Shown: piece by piece, positions 26,319 through 33,643 of the stretch | Position numbering within the stretch: the stretch's first letter is position 1 | Layout: each line of letters begins with the position of its first letter | From: Neptunicella plasticusilytica | Lineage (GTDB): Bacteria > Pseudomonadota > Gammaproteobacteria > Enterobacterales > Alteromonadaceae | Assembly: GCF_047922965.1 (NCBI RefSeq) | Contig: NZ_CP150481.1 | Location: 1,860,001 to 1,924,000, forward strand | Length of the DNA: 64,000 nucleotides | Reading direction: 5' to 3' | Program-made: the position numbers and the translations under genes | Notes under the pieces: generated by a model | The model's input: the letters and a program-made list of their open reading frames with translations, nothing else | Database searches by the model: none | What the model was told of the DNA's origin: nothing

Positions 26319-26642
26319 ATGGCGTTAATTAATTGTCCTGCTTGCAACAAGAAAATTTCGGATAAAACCAAGTTATGCCAGCACTGTGGGGTGGCCTTTG
26401 ATCAGGTTGATGAAGAAGACGTGCGTCGCAAAGCGGCGCTGCGTAAAAGTCAGCAATTGCAAAGCGTCAATACCCAGTCGATCATCGCCATTTTGATGAT
26501 TGCCGGTGGTGCCTGGTTTGCATTGCAGGATAATGTCGATAAAGAGTCGCTGGAGTATCAGATTGCTGTTGGATGCGCCGTTGGCGGATTCTTCTGGGCG
26601 ATTGTTAACCGGGTTCGTATTGTATTTTTAAAAAGGTCGTAA
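26319..26642 (+). CDS. zinc-ribbon small membrane protein
   Basis: A 107-residue protein with an N-terminal double CxxC zinc ribbon (MALINCPACNKKIS...LCQHCGVAF). A charged linker and two hydrophobic segments follow (SIIAILMIAGGAWFAL and AVGCAVGGFFWAIV). The ATG at 26319 has GGAG 7 bases upstream, so the in-frame ATG at 26307 is rejected. It is probably an inner-membrane protein with a cytosolic zinc knuckle; function unknown. It is 4 bases upstream of yeaC. Confidence 0.75.
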   Translation: MALINCPACNKKISDKTKLCQHCGVAFDQVDEEDVRRKAALRKSQQLQSVNTQSIIAILMIAGGAWFALQDNVDKESLEYQIAVGCAVGGFFWAIVNRVRIVFLKRS

Positions 26643-26646
26643 CAGT

Positions 26647-26940
26647 ATGTCGATGCAAACCTTAGTCAATGCTATGTCGCCGGAAATTTACCAGCGTTTG
26701 TTACAAGCGGTAGAAACAGGTAAATGGCCGGATGGTTCAGTACTCAGCGAAGAACAACGCGACAATAGCTTGCAGGCAGTGATGTTGTATCAGGCTAAAG
26801 TATTGAAGTCGGATGAACATATGTCGGTCGGTGAAGATGGCCAGATCGTGCATAAGTCACGGCAGCAGCTAAAACAGGAAATGGCCCAACAGGCCTATAA
26901 CTCTAATCCAATAATGCGATTCAATTCGGATGATATTTAA
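26647..26940 (+). CDS. yeaC: YeaC/DUF1315 family protein
   Basis: A 97-residue cytoplasmic protein (MSMQTLVNAMSPEIYQRLLQAVETGKWPDG) with the DUF1315 core GKWPDGSVLSEEQ and QAVMLYQAKV. Function unknown. E. coli yeaC lies beside msrB and gapA, matching the neighbourhood here. It overlaps the following DUF349 gene by 11 bases and follows the zinc-ribbon gene by 4, so the three are probably one operon. Confidence 0.93.
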   Translation: MSMQTLVNAMSPEIYQRLLQAVETGKWPDGSVLSEEQRDNSLQAVMLYQAKVLKSDEHMSVGEDGQIVHKSRQQLKQEMAQQAYNSNPIMRFNSDDI

Positions 26941-29704
26941 ATCTTTCCTTACCCCAAAGTATAAGAACAAGGATCCCAAGGTCAGGCTCAGTGCTATCGC
27001 CGGTTTGTCACCACAGGATCCGGAAGATAAAACCCATTTGCACGAGCTGGCCTTTAACGATGCCAACACGCAAGTCCGTCTGGCTGCATTGCACCGCCTT
27101 AACCAGTTTGTGTTGTGGTGGAAAATGGCCGAGACCGACAGTAACGCCCAAATTAAAAAGCAGGCTTACCAGATTGTCGAACAGCAACTGTTGGCTACCG
27201 AGCCTGACTTGTTGACCACAAAAGAGCGTAACCAGTTTATTAAGGAATGTACTAATAATGCATTGCTGGAAAAAGTCGCGCGCCAGAGTGATAACGCCAG
27301 TTTGGTGCTGGAAATATTGACTCGCCTGAATCGGCCGCAACTAAACAAACAAATATTTTTTGCCACCGATAATGCCGATGTTCAACTCGCGTTGCTGGAT
27401 CAGTTTGATGATATCGCCAGCCTGCTTAAAGTGCTTAAAAAAGCCTCCAGCGCACATGTGCGAGAGTTGGCGGAACAAAAACTGCAACAGCAGGAACAGC
27501 AACAGCAGCGCCGTCAGGTTGTTGATCGCCAGACTCGTCTGGTACTAGCCAAACTGGCGGCGTTGGTTGATAGTCCGGAGTACCAGGTGTTACTGGAAGG
27601 TCAAACCCAGCTCAACAGTGAGTTTGAAACCTTGCAGCAGCAATTCGATTTGTTAGAAAAAGCGCAAGCCGATGAGTACCTGGGCAAACATCAGCAAATC
27701 CAGCAAAGCCTGAAAAATCGTCTGGTGCGTCTGTATCCCGAATGGCATAAAGAGCAGCAACAGCAAGCTGCATTACAAGCCGATGCCGATAAGCTGGCGA
27801 TTATTACCGATGTTATTGGTGAGGTAGACAGCGCGCTGAATACCGATCTTGAGCAAATCAGTCAAGTACAAAGCCAGCAATGGTCACAACAACTCAGTGA
27901 TTTCCGACCGCAGTTGATGCAAATGGGCAGTCAGGCCGCACAACAATATTTAAAACGAATAGAGCAGTTACAGCAACAATTGGCTGACCTTGAGCAGATT
28001 AAACAAGCCAGACAACAGGCAACACAATATTTACAGACCTTGAAAGACTTGGTCTTGCCGGAAAATATTGAACAGTGGTTAGCGATTAAAGCCGAGTTTG
28101 ACAAAGTTAAGCAGCAATGGCGCCAGTTGCAACACAATATACCCAGAAGTTGGCTGGGCGAGGTGAGTCATCAATGGCATGATGTTGTTGCTCAATGGAA
28201 CAAAACCATTCGTGGGCTGGAAACTGATATTAATCAGCAACTGGATGACGCCCGTCAGCAGCTATTCAAATTTGATCGTCTGATCCAGGCCGGTAAATTT
28301 CATGGTGCAATGGCATTGCATCGTAAACTCAGTGCCGCAGTACAGCAATTGCCGGAAACCTATAGACAAAAAATTCAGTCCAAACTGGATAATGCCACCC
28401 AGGAAGTAGAAAAACTGCAGGACTGGCAAGCCTATATCGCCGCACCACGTAAACCGGAATTGTTGCAACAAGTCCAGGCGTTGGCGGAACAGCCCAAACC
28501 GGTCAAGGAACAGGCCGAACTGGTTAAACAATTACGTCAGGACTGGAACAGTCTGGGCAAACTAAATACTGAGGAAGACGACGCTCAAAATCAGGCGTTT
28601 GAAAAATGGAGCGAGCAGGCTTTTCAGCCTTGTCGTGAATATTATCAGCAACAGGAAAAAATCCGTAGCGACAACCTGGCGCACAAACAGCAAATCATTG
28701 CTGAGTTGCAGCAATTAACCGATGCTGAAATGGACGACGCTGAAAAAGTAAAACAGTTTAATCGTCTTGAGCAGCGCTGGTATAAAACCGGAGAAGTAGA
28801 CCATAAATTGCGTCAACCCACCGGTAAGCAATATCAGCAGGCTAAAGAACCGCTCAAAGCCATCGCGGCATCTTTCTATCAGGAAAATGAACGGCGTAAA
28901 CTGCTGCTGATCAAACAAGCTGAACAACTTGATGATGTTGAAGATATTCAACAGGCCATCGAGCAGGCCAAACAGCTACAACAGAAATGGAAAGCTATTG
29001 GTTCTGCCGGAAACAAGCAGGACGACAAACTCTGGCAGCAATTCAGGACCTTGAATAACAAGGTATTTGATAAACGTGACGAGCAGCAAGCCCAACAGAA
29101 AGCCTCGGAAAAACAGCAGATTACCGAACTGGAAAAATGGCAGTCGGATTGGTCCGGTTTAATTCAGCAATCTCAGGATATCAGCGAGTTGCAGCAACAA
29201 GGCCTGCAGTTCCAACAGGATATGCAGAATAAAGTTGCTGAGCTATCCCCGTCCGCGACAAAAAGCTGGCAGGGCAAAATGGATAAACTGCAACAGGCAC
29301 AGCAGCAACGGATTGAGCAGTTGCAACAGCATGCCGAATTAAATCGCTTTGAGGATTTATTTGCCTTGCTGGCAGATTGGCAACAAGGCGAATTACCTGC
29401 AGAGGTTGAGTTGTTACCTAACGCCTGGCAACAGGCGTTACGGGTTAATCATGCCGATGCAGATAAACGGCGTTCATTAACCTTGCAGATGGAAATCTTG
29501 CAGGATAAAGACTCACCGGCGGAGGATGAAACTCTACGCAAGGAAATTCAGTTGCAGCTAATGGCCGATAAGCTGCAAACCGGGACCCAGCCAGATTTGG
29601 ATGAATTACTGACTCAGTGGTTACAATGCGGAGCCGTGTCGCAACAGCAACAACCTTTGTTACAGCGGTTAAAAGCGGTGTATTTGGCTTCGCCAAATCG
29701 TTAA
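26930..29704 (+). CDS. large DUF349-repeat coiled-coil protein
   Basis: A 924-residue, very Gln-rich helical protein. HEAT-like N-terminal repeats (about 1-180: VRLSAIAGLSPQD, VRLAALHRLN) lead into long coiled coils. Several DUF349-type units follow, with patterns such as VKQLRQDWNSLGKLNTEEDDAQNQAFEKW, spaced through residues 480-740. It has no signal or membrane segment. Proteins of this type occur across gammaproteobacteria next to yeaC; their role is unknown. Translation overlaps yeaC by 11 bases. The low-complexity Gln runs (QQQEQQQQRRQ) are natural for the coiled coil and not a sign of frameshift. Confidence 0.88.
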   Translation: MIFKSFLTPKYKNKDPKVRLSAIAGLSPQDPEDKTHLHELAFNDANTQVRLAALHRLNQFVLWWKMAETDSNAQIKKQAYQIVEQQLLATEPDLLTTKERNQFIKECTNNALLEKVARQSDNASLVLEILTRLNRPQLNKQIFFATDNADVQLALLDQFDDIASLLKVLKKASSAHVRELAEQKLQQQEQQQQRRQVVDRQTRLVLAKLAALVDSPEYQVLLEGQTQLNSEFETLQQQFDLLEKAQADEYLGKHQQIQQSLKNRLVRLYPEWHKEQQQQAALQADADKLAIITDVIGEVDSALNTDLEQISQVQSQQWSQQLSDFRPQLMQMGSQAAQQYLKRIEQLQQQLADLEQIKQARQQATQYLQTLKDLVLPENIEQWLAIKAEFDKVKQQWRQLQHNIPRSWLGEVSHQWHDVVAQWNKTIRGLETDINQQLDDARQQLFKFDRLIQAGKFHGAMALHRKLSAAVQQLPETYRQKIQSKLDNATQEVEKLQDWQAYIAAPRKPELLQQVQALAEQPKPVKEQAELVKQLRQDWNSLGKLNTEEDDAQNQAFEKWSEQAFQPCREYYQQQEKIRSDNLAHKQQIIAELQQLTDAEMDDAEKVKQFNRLEQRWYKTGEVDHKLRQPTGKQYQQAKEPLKAIAASFYQENERRKLLLIKQAEQLDDVEDIQQAIEQAKQLQQKWKAIGSAGNKQDDKLWQQFRTLNNKVFDKRDEQQAQQKASEKQQITELEKWQSDWSGLIQQSQDISELQQQGLQFQQDMQNKVAELSPSATKSWQGKMDKLQQAQQQRIEQLQQHAELNRFEDLFALLADWQQGELPAEVELLPNAWQQALRVNHADADKRRSLTLQMEILQDKDSPAEDETLRKEIQLQLMADKLQTGTQPDLDELLTQWLQCGAVSQQQQPLLQRLKAVYLASPNR

Positions 29705-30236
29705 TTTGCTGGCTGCGCTAACTACAACGGTGTCATTCCGGCAGGCTTTTGGGCCGGAATCCAGTATCAATATTGGCTGCGCCAACACGGCATCCATGCC
29801 TTTTTTCGTGCCGCATCCCTGCGGCTCAACCCCTTTTGGAAACACCCAAAAGGGGGAAAGGTGTTCCACTCCACTAACTTGCTTGATCCTTAAACGGCTA
29901 TACTTGTTTTATCGAACCGGCGCGATGTAGCATCCTGCTAGGTGCGCGCCTTGCCCGGACGTCCGTGTCCGGACGTTCGAACAAGTCTCGCCGTTTCAGG
30001 GCAAGTTAGAGTCGTTGATTAACAACAAGACCGTTCATCCTGACCCTTCGACAAGCTGGAGCTAGAAGCTGTCGAAGGATGAATGCGACCAGCCTAAATC
30101 ACGTCATACCCGCGAAGGCGGGTATCCAGATATTTGGCCTTCTTTATCCTTAGTATTCGAGTTAGGTTGAACACTGAACTCATTGATTTAATTAACTTTG
30201 CAGAGTAACGTTAACTAAATTAAAGAGGGAACCTAA
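29705..30236. repeat. 532-base repeat-rich spacer (palindromic repeats, no gene)
   Basis: No gene supported. The stretch is a patchwork of palindromes: ATTCCGGC/GCCGGAAT (29735-29760), CCCCTTTTGG/CCAAAAGGGG (29830-29855, perfect 10 bp), a CCGGAC/GTCCGG hairpin near 29957-29975, and a composite repeat at 30034-30128. Two near-direct copies of GGCTGCGC(T/C)AAC lie at about 29711 and 29775. Open frames across it only reflect the repeats. It marks the left edge of an accessory island. Confidence 0.7.
30034..30128. repeat. composite palindromic repeat, copy 1 (left of the methyltransferase gene)
   Basis: Module A is TTCATCCTGACCCTTCGACA... closed by GTCGAAGGATGAA (30034-30083). Module B is GTCATACCCGCGAAGGCGGG and TATCCA (30103-30128). 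Both are palindromic REP-like modules. The same A-then-B order and orientation recurs at 31042-31125. Confidence 0.8.
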
Positions 30237-31001
30237 ATGAAATTTCTAACTGTAAAAACACTATTAACCATTGGCGTCCTATCGCTAAGTGCACTCGGAC
30301 AGAGCAGTTTTGCCTCAGAAAATGCAATTAAATCTGCTATTGATAATCCGCAGAGACCTCAAACCGATCGTGACAAGGATGATAAAAGACAGCCGCAACA
30401 GATCATCGAGTTTTTTAAGGTGCAACCTGCCACAACGGTATTAGATGTGCTGGCAGGTAGCGGTTATTACTCGGAAATTTTGTCACGGGTAGTGGGCGAG
30501 CAAGGCAAAGTGATTATCCATAACGACAAACATTTCTTAAAATACTACGGTGAAAACCTGTCTAAACGGCTGGAGGACGGAGACCGATTAGCCAATACCG
30601 TACGTATGGATATTTCGCTGAATGATCTTGAATTGGAAGAAAACAGCGTCGATACCATTTTCCTTATTCTGGGTTATCACGATTTCTTTTACATTATGAG
30701 CGAAGCTGAGAAGATCAACGTCACCAAGGTGTTAGCCAAATTCAAAAAATTCCTGAAACCGGATGGTATTATCGGCATTGTTGATCATGAAGCCATGGTT
30801 GGCGCACCCAGCAGTGTAGGCGGTACCTTGCATCGAATTGATCCGGCCATTGTTAAAAGCCAAATGGCTGAAGCTGGATTTACTCTGGATGGTGAACTAC
30901 CCATATTGCAAAACAACACCGACGATAAGTCGCAAAAAATATGGGATATCCCCGGCGGCATGACAAGCCGTTTTGTATTGCGGTTTAAGAATAATAAATA
31001 G
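30237..31001 (+). CDS. exported SAM-dependent methyltransferase-like protein
   Basis: A 254-residue protein with a Sec signal (MKFLTVKTLLTIGVLSLSALGQSSFA) in front of a class I methyltransferase fold. Motif I reads TTVLDVLAGSGYYSEIL, the acidic residue after strand 2 lies in VIIHND, and SVDTIFLILGYHDFFY is motif IV-like. A methyltransferase outside the cytoplasm would lack SAM, so either it uses another ligand or the fold serves a different purpose. Related exported proteins are known in marine gammaproteobacteria. It is bracketed by composite repeats (30034-30128 and 31042-31125). The substrate is unknown. Confidence 0.78.
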   Translation: MKFLTVKTLLTIGVLSLSALGQSSFASENAIKSAIDNPQRPQTDRDKDDKRQPQQIIEFFKVQPATTVLDVLAGSGYYSEILSRVVGEQGKVIIHNDKHFLKYYGENLSKRLEDGDRLANTVRMDISLNDLELEENSVDTIFLILGYHDFFYIMSEAEKINVTKVLAKFKKFLKPDGIIGIVDHEAMVGAPSSVGGTLHRIDPAIVKSQMAEAGFTLDGELPILQNNTDDKSQKIWDIPGGMTSRFVLRFKNNK

Positions 31002-31041
31002 CGAATATTTACTTATCGCAAAGGGTATAAAACCCAAGCCG

Positions 31042-31125
31042 TTCGTCCTGAACTCGAGGAAAGAGTAGTCGAAGGATGAAGTCGCTATTTTCACTGGGTG
31101 TCATACCCGCGAAGGCAGGTATCCA
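31042..31125. repeat. composite palindromic repeat, copy 2 (right of the methyltransferase gene)
   Basis: TTCGTCCTGAAC...GTCGAAGGATGAA (31042-31080) followed by GTCATACCCGCGAAGGCAGG and TATCCA (31100-31125). The order and orientation match copy 1, with a few base changes and a shorter module A. Confidence 0.8.
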
Positions 31126-31235
31126 ATATCTTGCAGGTAAAATCGTTGTCCTTTTATTCACTCAATAGCAATACTGCCTGTAACAAATTGATTTTATTTT
31201 TGAGACAACACAACAACAATAGAAAGGAAGCCGAT

Positions 31236-31733
31236 ATGGAATTATTACCATTACTACAAGCGTTAGGAATCAATATCACTGCAGGAGCCATCCTTGAAAT
31301 CATTAAATCTTGGGCAAATGACGAGATTAATGATGAAGAACTCAAGAAACAACTTGAAAATCAAATCCTTATCGAGGGAGCGACGATTAAAGCCGAAGAT
31401 GTCATAAACGCACTTGCAGAAAATGGCTTTATTACAATATCTGATTCTCACCTTCATGCAGAAAAATGCATATTGTTAGGGAGTATTGACGGTATAGCAA
31501 TCTTAGGTAGTGACAGCAAATTAACAACTAAAGCCACTTCAGTTGAGACTAGCGGTAATGGACAGGTACAAACTCAAGGTAATGCACATGTCCAGCAAAC
31601 AGAAGGTTCGATTTCAATCGTAGCTGGCCCAGGTGGTTCAGCTGTTATTTCTTCAGGCAGTGGTGGTTCTGTATCAATAACAGCCGGTAAAAAAACAAAT
31701 ATAACAACAATCAACAGGACCAATAAAGCTTAG
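31236..31733 (+). CDS. unrecognised protein with helical head and Gly/Ser beta-repeat tail
   Basis: A 165-residue protein with ATG 31236 (AAAGGAAG upstream); a longer frame from 31098 runs through repeat DNA and is rejected. Residues 1-75 are helical and acidic (LLPLLQALGINITAGAILEI; a SWANDEINDEELKKQL helix). Residues 80-150 are a chain of short beta strands with a Gly/Ser/Thr rhythm (SISIVAGPGGSAVISSGSGG...SITAGKK), like a small beta-solenoid. There is no signal peptide. Base composition is AT-richer than the neighbours. The head resembles small adaptor domains of bacterial conflict proteins, but I cannot assign a family. Its stop codon lies inside a perfect hairpin; an ATPase gene follows 44 bases on. 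Confidence 0.6.
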   Translation: MELLPLLQALGINITAGAILEIIKSWANDEINDEELKKQLENQILIEGATIKAEDVINALAENGFITISDSHLHAEKCILLGSIDGIAILGSDSKLTTKATSVETSGNGQVQTQGNAHVQQTEGSISIVAGPGGSAVISSGSGGSVSITAGKKTNITTINRTNKA

Positions 31734-31753
31734 CAGCTTTATTGGTCCTGTTG
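31712..31753. repeat. perfect 19-bp hairpin covering the stop codon of the unknown gene
   Basis: CAACAGGACCAATAAAGCT (31712-31730), loop TAGC (31731-31734) and the exact complement (31735-31753). The loop contains the TAG stop of the preceding gene. There is no T-run after it, so it is not a standard terminator. It could be an attenuator, an RNA-processing or stability element, or the relic of a mobile end. Confidence 0.85.
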
Positions 31754-31777
31754 CCAGCGTTGTAAGTAGGAAGTGAC

Positions 31778-32353
31778 TTGAACAATCCAGATTTCTATAT
31801 AATCACTGGCGCTTCGGGAGCGGGAAAATCCACACTCATTGCGGCGTTGCGTGAGCTTGGGCATTCCACCGTACCTGAAGCTGCTCTAGAAGTGATGCGA
31901 GCGCATCCGAAATACAGCGGCAAACTCATCCCGCCTTCTGACCGTGCGGTATTTATGGAAAAAGTTTTGGATCGCAGCATCCTGGATCACGAAGCAGCGC
32001 AATCAATGAAGCCACCAGTGTTCTTTGATCGTGGTATTCCCGAATGGTTACGATTTGTGGAACGAGATGTAAAACTTCGCTACATGGCAGCATCACAGTG
32101 CAGTTATGCTGGTACCGTGTTCTTAGCTGAACCTTGGCCTGAGATATACGTCAACGATAATGAACGCATTGCAAGCTTTGAACGGGCTGCGCGTTCATAT
32201 GACCAAACTGTGTCGGCGTATATTGAAGCAGGGTTCAAGACTTGCGTAATTCCCAAAGTATCAGTTCATGAGCGAGCAGTATTTATCCTAGAGCGGGTGG
32301 GTGAATGCACGATGCGTGAACCTAACATTGAACTTATCACAAATGAAAAATAA
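31778..32353 (+). CDS. P-loop ATPase/kinase-like protein (AAA_28 type)
   Basis: A 191-residue cytoplasmic protein with a textbook Walker A (ITGASGAGKSTLI, residues 8-20). A FFDRGIPEW segment (Asp/Arg) resembles the second acidic motif of small nucleotide or metabolite kinases, and HERAVFILERVGE lies near the end. This is the pattern of the AAA_28 / predicted ATPase family, which may phosphorylate a small molecule; the substrate is unknown. The start is TTG 31778, with AGGAAG upstream. The last codons overlap the beta-lactamase-like gene by 11 bases. It belongs to the same accessory island as the repeat-tailed protein. Confidence 0.75.
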   Translation: MNNPDFYIITGASGAGKSTLIAALRELGHSTVPEAALEVMRAHPKYSGKLIPPSDRAVFMEKVLDRSILDHEAAQSMKPPVFFDRGIPEWLRFVERDVKLRYMAASQCSYAGTVFLAEPWPEIYVNDNERIASFERAARSYDQTVSAYIEAGFKTCVIPKVSVHERAVFILERVGECTMREPNIELITNEK

Positions 32354-33383
32354 ACAACGTACCGTCTGGATCCTACGAATTATTGCGGCGATTGTAACCA
32401 TTGCTAGCGTCGTTATTTTTGCCCCCTGGCAGGCGGCTTATCTGTATTTAAAACCACTGCCGGATACGGTTCAGCAAGAAGTCGACAATGCAATAGATTA
32501 TGATCTGGATGGTATGGTGGTTTATGTGGGTAAAAAAGGCCAGCCACCGGCGTTTTATACCGCGGGATGGAAGGATCGCGACAAGCAAATACCTGCCGAC
32601 CCGCAAGGGCTATTTAAAATTGCCAGTATTAGCAAATTATACGATGCGGTTGCTATTACCAAACTGGTTCACAACAAGCGTTTGTCGCTGGATAAAACCC
32701 TGGCTGATTATTTTCCGGAGCTGATAGGGCGAATTGACAATGCCGATAAAATTACCCTGAAATTGATGGTGCAGCATCGCAGTGGTATTCCTAATTTCAC
32801 TGATTCACCGAACTATTGGCAACATCCTGCTCAAAGCAGTCAGCAAGCGTTAGAGTTAATACTGGATTTGCCAGCCAATTTTAAACCGGATGAAGATTAT
32901 GAGTATTCAAACACCAATTATTTGTTGCTCTCCGAGCTGATCGAAAAAGTAACGGGGCTTAGCAAGTTTCAATATATCAAAGAGAAAATCCTGATCCCAC
33001 TTGGGCTTACCCATACTTTTGGCTCCATTCATGACGTGGATATGGACGATGTGATAAGTGGCTATTACGTTGGTATTGATGAAGATATAAAGACGGCCGA
33101 TTACAGCTCAATGCTAGCAACGGCAGAGGATGTAGGGCGGTTTTTACGTGCCTTGAACGATGGCTCGGTATTTGATGATCCGGAGGAACAGGCAATTTAT
33201 TCCTCCATTTATGTTTATGAACATACCGGTCTGGTTCCCGGCTATCAGAGCTTTGCAAAATACCACCAGGATATCGATACGGTTGTGGTCGAGTTTGTGA
33301 ATACCACCAATTTTAGTGGTGATACCTGGATCCTGTCGGAAGTGGTTTTTAACCGTATTGGCCGAATTTTACATGAACAATAA
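32343..33383 (+). CDS. membrane-anchored beta-lactamase-fold serine hydrolase
   Basis: A 346-residue protein with an N-terminal signal or anchor (about residues 8-28, ILRIIAAIVTIASVVIFAPW) followed by a class C beta-lactamase / D-alanyl-D-alanine-peptidase-like domain. The nucleophile motif SxxK is Ser95-Ile-Ser-Lys98, the YxN motif lies in YEYSNTNYLLL, and the third box is HTG (YEHTGLVPGYQS) instead of KTG. The HTG form points to an esterase or peptidase rather than antibiotic resistance. ATG 32343 overlaps the end of the ATPase gene; an earlier in-frame start at 32301 is not favoured. Confidence 0.85.
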   Translation: MKNKQRTVWILRIIAAIVTIASVVIFAPWQAAYLYLKPLPDTVQQEVDNAIDYDLDGMVVYVGKKGQPPAFYTAGWKDRDKQIPADPQGLFKIASISKLYDAVAITKLVHNKRLSLDKTLADYFPELIGRIDNADKITLKLMVQHRSGIPNFTDSPNYWQHPAQSSQQALELILDLPANFKPDEDYEYSNTNYLLLSELIEKVTGLSKFQYIKEKILIPLGLTHTFGSIHDVDMDDVISGYYVGIDEDIKTADYSSMLATAEDVGRFLRALNDGSVFDDPEEQAIYSSIYVYEHTGLVPGYQSFAKYHQDIDTVVVEFVNTTNFSGDTWILSEVVFNRIGRILHEQ

Positions 33384-33643
33384 TATCCATTTTGTCGAGT
33401 ATTCAATAGGTTAAATAGTTCAATCCTTATCCCCATATGTGTTACCGGAAAATGTATTGCAAATCGAAACACCGTATTGGTGGATTAACAGAGACAAAAT
33501 GCCAATCTGCTAATTTGATTTATGCCAAGGTTTTTTCAAATAACGGGTTTTTTACCTTGTTTATGGCTTTTTATGCTGGCCTGTTTTTGTGTAATTCGGT
33601 TCAATAGGGGATTGGATCAAGTTGTTGTCAGGATTATCTATTC

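Noticed and set aside
29706..29930. 74-residue open frame on the plus strand and its minus-strand partner at 29669-29869
   Set aside because: Both run through palindromic repeat DNA and have no domain, signal or ribosome binding site; they are repeat artefacts.
31712..31753. Integron attC site at the hairpin after the unknown gene
   Set aside because: The hairpin is a perfect palindrome without the RYYYAAC and GTTRRRY core sites or the extrahelical bases of an attC site; no integrase or cassette array is present.
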